42,145 bases of DNA, taken from contig MNCI01000217.1 of the NCBI GenBank assembly GCA_015680685.1, forward strand, positions 217,506-259,650, in the 5' to 3' direction. The notes beneath the pieces were generated by a model, which was given only the letters and a program-made list of their open reading frames with translations, searched no databases and was not told the DNA's origin. The first letter of the stretch is position 1; the number at the start of each line of letters is the position of its first letter. Source of the stretch: Gnetum montanum. Taxonomy: Eukaryota > Streptophyta > Gnetopsida > Gnetales > Gnetaceae. This document shows, piece after piece, positions 41,679 through 42,145 of the stretch. Position numbers and translations under genes: made by a program.

Positions 41679-42145
41679 TGATGAGTGGCGAGGTACCCCT
41701 ACACTCAACCATACAAATACGAGCATAACATGCACGATCCGATCAAACTCTGCAGACTAAGTGCCTACACGCCTCATGGAACACTTAGGGTTAATCATTC
41801 GTTGTCTTCCCAGACTTACTTGTAGTTGTCACGGTGTATGGTTAAGTAAGTCTAAGGTATATGAATTTTATGTCTTTTTATGTTTTATCTCCTATGCTAA
41901 CAATGTGAAGGGTAGAGAGACTAATTACTAACTCTAACTAATGAACTAAGTCTAAATTAACCTAGCATCAACATCCGTTCTCACTTACCGTACACACCCT
42001 GAACCGATGCAACCTTGGCTACCAAACGCTAATCGTTGCTGGGATCACCAAGCATAATGCACGTGCTCGAAGTGGTCGTACTGAGGCACTTAACTAGGAG
42101 AGAAGGGTTGAGAAGGAATTAAGAACTAATAAAGCATGTAAATAA
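41679..42145 (-). repeat. 5' LTR of element F (partial)
   Basis: 467 bp matching 35549-36015. The U3 part with the TATA box and GATATC cluster lies beyond the window end. Confidence 0.9.

Larger units (their letters stand above)
35549..42145 (-). mobile_element. Element F: Gag-protease member of the family (right end outside window)
   Basis: On the - strand: 5' LTR (from beyond 42145 to 41679), tRNA-Asp primer site, gag with protease in frame, spacer, ORF2 stub and 3' LTR (36403-35549). No RT or integrase. Inserted into the LINE. The two LTRs look about 96% alike over the shared part, so F is younger than B. The probable target duplication is ATAAC (35544-35548). Confidence 0.85.

Overview
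The window is plant nuclear DNA made almost entirely of nested and decayed retrotransposons. There is no intact host gene, tRNA or rRNA. Plant origin is indicated by LTR elements primed by tRNA-Asp, a Gag and a 'putative plant transposon protein'-like ORF of the Athila/Tat (Ty3/Gypsy) group, a fragment of a PLS-type pentatricopeptide-repeat gene, and an L1-like LINE with a zf-RVT domain. The repeat load suggests a large genome, perhaps a gymnosperm, but that is a guess. A 295-bp run of N (20396-20690) shows this is a scaffold.

Layout. Element A (+ strand, 1 to 16433, left end outside the window) is an LTR element whose second ORF (ORF2) is split by a complete element B (- strand, 5974-14622) with a perfect 5-bp target duplication AGGAG. 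A itself sits in the TATA box of an LTR of element C (- strand, 16434-20690). C and a truncated element D (21485-22369) share one LTR (about 20500-21484). D breaks at about 22370 into an unrelated, AT-rich, decayed Ty3/Gypsy element E (+ strand, gag-PR-aRH-RT-RH-INT, 22370-27605, with a possible 3' LTR to about 28787). A low-copy interval follows: a PPR pseudogene fragment (29114-29439, -), an unrecognised segment ending in a 17-A tract (29440-30489) and 1.5 kb of AT-rich sequence. Next is an L1-like LINE (32036-35548, -), cut at its 5' side by element F (35549 to beyond 42145, -).

A, B, C, D and F belong to one family. Each has LTRs of about 830-990 bp with GATATC-palindrome clusters in U3, and where the site is visible (B, F) a tRNA-Asp primer site. 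A, B, C and F carry a gag with an unusual CX2CX3HX4C knuckle or its remnant (D is cut before reaching gag). In place of pol there is a roughly 1.2-2 kb spacer (about 1.9-2.0 kb in A and B) and then ORF2, about 920-930 codons in A and B, with an N-terminal Transposase_32-like domain and a long coiled coil. ORF2 has its own architecture: a U3-like internal promoter (A and B), a short leader intron with a TACTAA-type branch point, and an acceptor abutting the ORF2 ATG. F keeps a retropepsin in frame with Gag. C and D carry a shared deletion that leaves only about 145 codons of ORF2, and C also lacks the internal promoter. No member in the window has RT or integrase, so they would have been moved in trans.

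Most likely order of events: C/D first, then A into C, then B into A. The two LTRs of B differ by roughly 9% by eye; the LTRs of F look closer to each other, so F is younger.
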